The position numbers and the translations under genes are program-made. DNA of 64,000 nt. Source: Seminavis robusta. Lineage: Eukaryota; Bacillariophyta; Bacillariophyceae; Naviculales; Naviculaceae. Under the pieces are notes generated by a model, which was given only the letters and a program-made list of their open reading frames with translations, had not been told where the DNA came from and searched no databases. Positions 61,082 to 64,000 of the stretch are shown in pieces. The stretch covers positions 1-64,000 of the forward strand of contig CAICTM010000153.1 in NCBI GenBank assembly GCA_903772945.1. The letters are read 5' to 3'. Numbering within the stretch: position 1 is the stretch's first letter; every line of letters starts with the position of its first letter.

Positions 61082-63452
61082 TCAGATCCACAGCAGCGTC
61101 TGTGTCTTGTCTGTATCGTGATTGTAAGTGACTTCCACACCCACCGACGGTTCTTCGGGTCGGGGTACCTCCTCGAAGCTTGACGATGCCATGTTTGGTA
61201 ACGAGGCTCCGAATTGATCATTCAAATTTGCTGCCGTCCGCGCTACATTCCCCATCGACCCCGACGACTTGCTTCGTTTGTGTTTCTGCTTGGCAATGAG
61301 ATAATCCCTCTTTTCCAACAACGCCGCCATGACGGCACGTCGATTGGGATGGCGTAATCGACGACAGATATCAATGGGTTGCGATCCTTGGTTGTTCCTG
61401 GACAAGACAGCTTTGGGATACGTCGACAACAAATCTTGAATGACTGGAAATGTGGCACCGGAGAAACACGCCGCATGCAAAGGCCGATTGCCGAGTTCAT
61501 CCACCACCTTGGCAGTTGTCGGGTCTGCGCTAAGCAAGGCACTAATAACCGTGGGTGAGCATTGCCACGTACATGCAATGTGCATTGGAAGACAGCCTCC
61601 TGGCATCATGCGTTGCGAGACGGCTTCCGGATTGGCTTCTAGCAACGCTTCAATGACATCGACGGGTGGTTTCCTCTCCAATGCGTAGTGCAAGGGCGTC
61701 ATACTGGCACTGGAAGTGAATCCCCCACGCGTCATGACACCCACTAGTTCGTCATTAGCTTCATCCGGATTGCATTCTAACCTGGCAATGACCGATTTCC
61801 AGTTGAGGTTCTTGATGAGTGTGGGTAGATCCTGACTAATGTCGACATCGATTCTGCTGCGACTACTCCCACGTCGTAGTCTATTAATGAGTCCTCCCTG
61901 ATTGTTGTATTCTGCTTCTTCGCCATCTTGTTGTGGACCCCGCTCGTATTCGTCTCTGTGGAGTAATAGTAAGAGAAAACAAGTTAACACAAACACGCGA
62001 TTCACCGTCCAAAACAAAACAAGTATCATCCTTTTCTTTCTTTGCTTACTCTAACAGAATCGAATGTCCCATATTAAAGTAGCGTGGATTGTCATCGAGC
62101 GTCGTGTCATCATCATTGCTGGCCAAAGTGACATCAATATCAACAACATTCGACCCAACTAGATTTCGTTGGGACGATGTTTGTTGAAACAATTCCTGCG
62201 GCGGTCGTGTCCAATACGATGGATGCTTTCGCAACGCGCGCACCAGTGGCGCTTGATGCGGCCTTCCATTTTCTCCCGCCATGACGAGTGCTTCTTCGAG
62301 CGGTGTGCGTTCCCATCGATTGCGTCCTACCGTGGCGTCGGGGTATGCCTTGAGTAGTGTAATGGCGACATTCGGGTGTGAGACCCCCCAGTGAGCGGCC
62401 AAATGCAATGGCAGAAAGCCATCCTTGTTGCGATGTCGCGCGGCTGCTGGGTACGCTCTCAATAGGAGAGAGACGCATCGGGGTGTGGCTCTTCCGGCAC
62501 ACGCAGTATGAAGCGGAAGCCGTCCTCCTTCGGAATCCAAGCGAATGGCGCGTGGATAGGCATCCAACATGGCATTCAATACTTTGACGGCCATTTGTTC
62601 GCGTTTGTTGGAGATGAAAATGGTTCGTCTGGAATCGGGTTGTTGTGGTTGTTGCTGCTCTTCACTATTTGGAATGGGTTGCTGCATGTTGTTGTTGTTG
62701 TTACTATGAGGTGGTTCGGCTCCTTCCTTTTTGCGTTGTGTCTGTGCGGCGGCAAAGTTTTCTTCCATGAGAATGGCGGTCATGTTGCTGTGTGTGGTGC
62801 TGGCTGTTGATTCGGAAGCGGATCGTGTGATAATGGTGGGTTTGCCCAAGAGAGAAGACGACGACGACGGTTGTGTGCTACTACTACTCGCTCGTCTACT
62901 ACTCTTGGTCATTCCATCATCATCGTCGTCATCATCCTTGAGACTGGGTGGTCGCACATAACAAGACGCAAAGGACGCCAAATGGAGTGGCAAACAGCCA
63001 TGACGACTCTCTCGCACTTGACAGGCATCGGGGTAAATCTCCAAAAGGAGAAGAATGAATTTGCACACGGACAAGAATGGATCTTCTTGTTCGGCGTCGG
63101 GAATGGAGCTCGATCCGGCCGATCGCAGCTTGAAACAAGCGTGATGCAGTGCCAACCGTTTGGTTCCCGCTACCTTTGTGCCGTCTTCCGCCATGGATTT
63201 GGTGCGAAGCGTCGCTCTTGTCTTGACTTCCTTGGGATGACTCTTGGCACGAACCGTTGCCTTTTCCCAATCGCCCATTTCCATGTACCAAAACAGCGGT
63301 GGAAGATCTCGTCGGCCTTTCTTGGATGGAGAAGAAGAGGCGGATGACGATGGAATCACATGATGGCTATGGAGGCTGCTGCTCGTGCTGCTGTGATGAG
63401 ACACCGGAGAAGTTCCGGTTGTGGAACTACGAGTCATCAAAGGCGGCTCCAT
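61082..63452 (-). CDS. Ankyrin-repeat protein, two exons
   Basis: Exon 1 63452-62050, intron 62049-61956 (94 bp, GTAAGC...CCACAG), exon 2 61955-61082; 758 residues. The Ser/His-rich N-terminus is followed by ankyrin-like repeats in two groups: exon 1 (LALHHACFKL, GCLPLHLASFASC, GRLPLHTACAGRATPRCVSL, GFLPLHLAAHWGVSHPNVAI) and exon 2 (MTPLHYALERKPPVDVIEAL, GCLPMHIACTWQCSPTVISA, NRPLHAACFSGATFPVIQDL, SQPIDICRRL). Repeats are of the diatom form with LLxxYPxA between helices. Long disordered inserts (poly-Asp, poly-Ser, Gln runs) separate them. No catalytic domain, so a binding scaffold. It lies tail-to-tail with ATM, 230 bp apart. Confidence 0.9.
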
Positions 63453-64000
63453 CTTTCTGTCTATTCAATGCGATCTAATCTAATCTATCCTATGCCTCAC
63501 ACCCATTAACCAACCACAACACACACAACCCTCGGAGGATGGGAGCAAAAAAGTATAGAAACAACAGAAAGGTCAGCTTCTTCTCAACAAAACAAATTGA
63601 ATTCTCGTCTATTCTTCATTTTTTGTGGGTGTTCGGTACACTTTCTACGGGCGGACTCAGCACTCGGTACACCAGCATTCAAAGTATTCAGATACGGATA
63701 TGTAGATAATTAACCTCTGTCTGGGATGCTCTCTCATCGGGTTCCGTGTGATGGATGTGGCCCTGCGACTGACCAACATGTATTCTTCAAAGAAAGATTT
63801 TTGGCCATGATTGACCTATAAAACATTCTTTCCAACCAAACCCTTCATGTGTTGCACTTGGTGGAAAATATATAGTACCTAGCTATTACCTTTCGAGCAC
63901 TGCTCCAAGTTTCCAGTTGGTGGCTACACTCCAAGTGTCGATTACATGTAGTTGTCCAAGCTCTACGGTACTAGTATCTACAGTGCTGGTTTTAGCGTTG
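63453..64000. other. Gap at the window end
   Basis: Promoter region of the ankyrin gene. (CTAAT)n-like sequence at 63475-63487. No gene. Confidence 0.4.

Noticed and set aside
1-64000. tRNA, rRNA and snRNA genes
   Set aside because: No A-box/B-box pair with a cloverleaf, and no rRNA-like conserved words, were found by eye; a covariance search would be needed to exclude a tRNA.

Overview
The window is nuclear DNA of a eukaryotic alga, most likely a pennate diatom. The evidence is short spliceosomal introns (75-142 bp, GT-AG), a biotin ligase with a signal peptide followed by a diatom-type A-F plastid cleavage motif, diatom-style Ty1/copia and Ty3/gypsy retroelements, a helicase-associated-domain gene, a secreted Pro/Ser/Thr-rich wall-type protein and a PSB33-like plastid protein. 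The species is not proved; a Seminavis-like pennate diatom is an inference.

Layout. 1-12.5 kb is a nested retroelement block: a degenerate Ty3/gypsy copy on + (1-3103), a disrupted Ty1/copia element on + (3104-8463), a scrap of a leucine-rich-repeat gene on - (8510-8896), and a second copy of the same gypsy family on - (8897-12544). The second copy carries a 304-bp inverted-repeat MITE at a position where the first copy is empty. 12.8-23 kb holds a sulfotransferase-like gene without ATG, a large ubiquitin-like repeat protein, a candidate siderophore-binding protein, a multipass membrane protein and two small secreted or membrane proteins. 23.5-24.6 kb is a gypsy RT relic. 25-29.9 kb holds a MAK11/PAK1IP1 WD40 gene divergent from adenylate kinase, and an ADP-ribosyltransferase-like gene. 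30.4-31.8 kb is a 1.4-kb foldback element built of palindromes. 32-40.3 kb holds a methyltransferase-like gene, a plastid-targeted biotin ligase, a PSB33-like gene divergent from COQ5, and a membrane protein. 41-48 kb is mixed: a frameshifted helicase-associated-domain gene, a small acidic protein, NDUFAF1/CIA30 and a multiply frameshifted relic. 48.85-60.85 kb is one very large gene for the DNA-damage kinase ATM, with at least nine introns. 61-63.5 kb is an ankyrin-repeat gene convergent with it.

There is no operon logic. The functional links are pairs sharing promoters (MAK11 with adenylate kinase; PSB33-like with COQ5) and a set of organelle genes: COQ5 and NDUFAF1 for mitochondria, biotin ligase and PSB33-like for the plastid. 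The intergenic DNA is unusually rich in palindromes (TACCGGTA, TGACGTCA and the foldback units). No system here is demonstrably new. The best candidates for something undescribed are the palindromic foldback element, the MITE with its empty site, the hydrophobic segment between copia gag and protease, the ubiquitin-like repeat protein and the ADP-ribosyltransferase-like protein.
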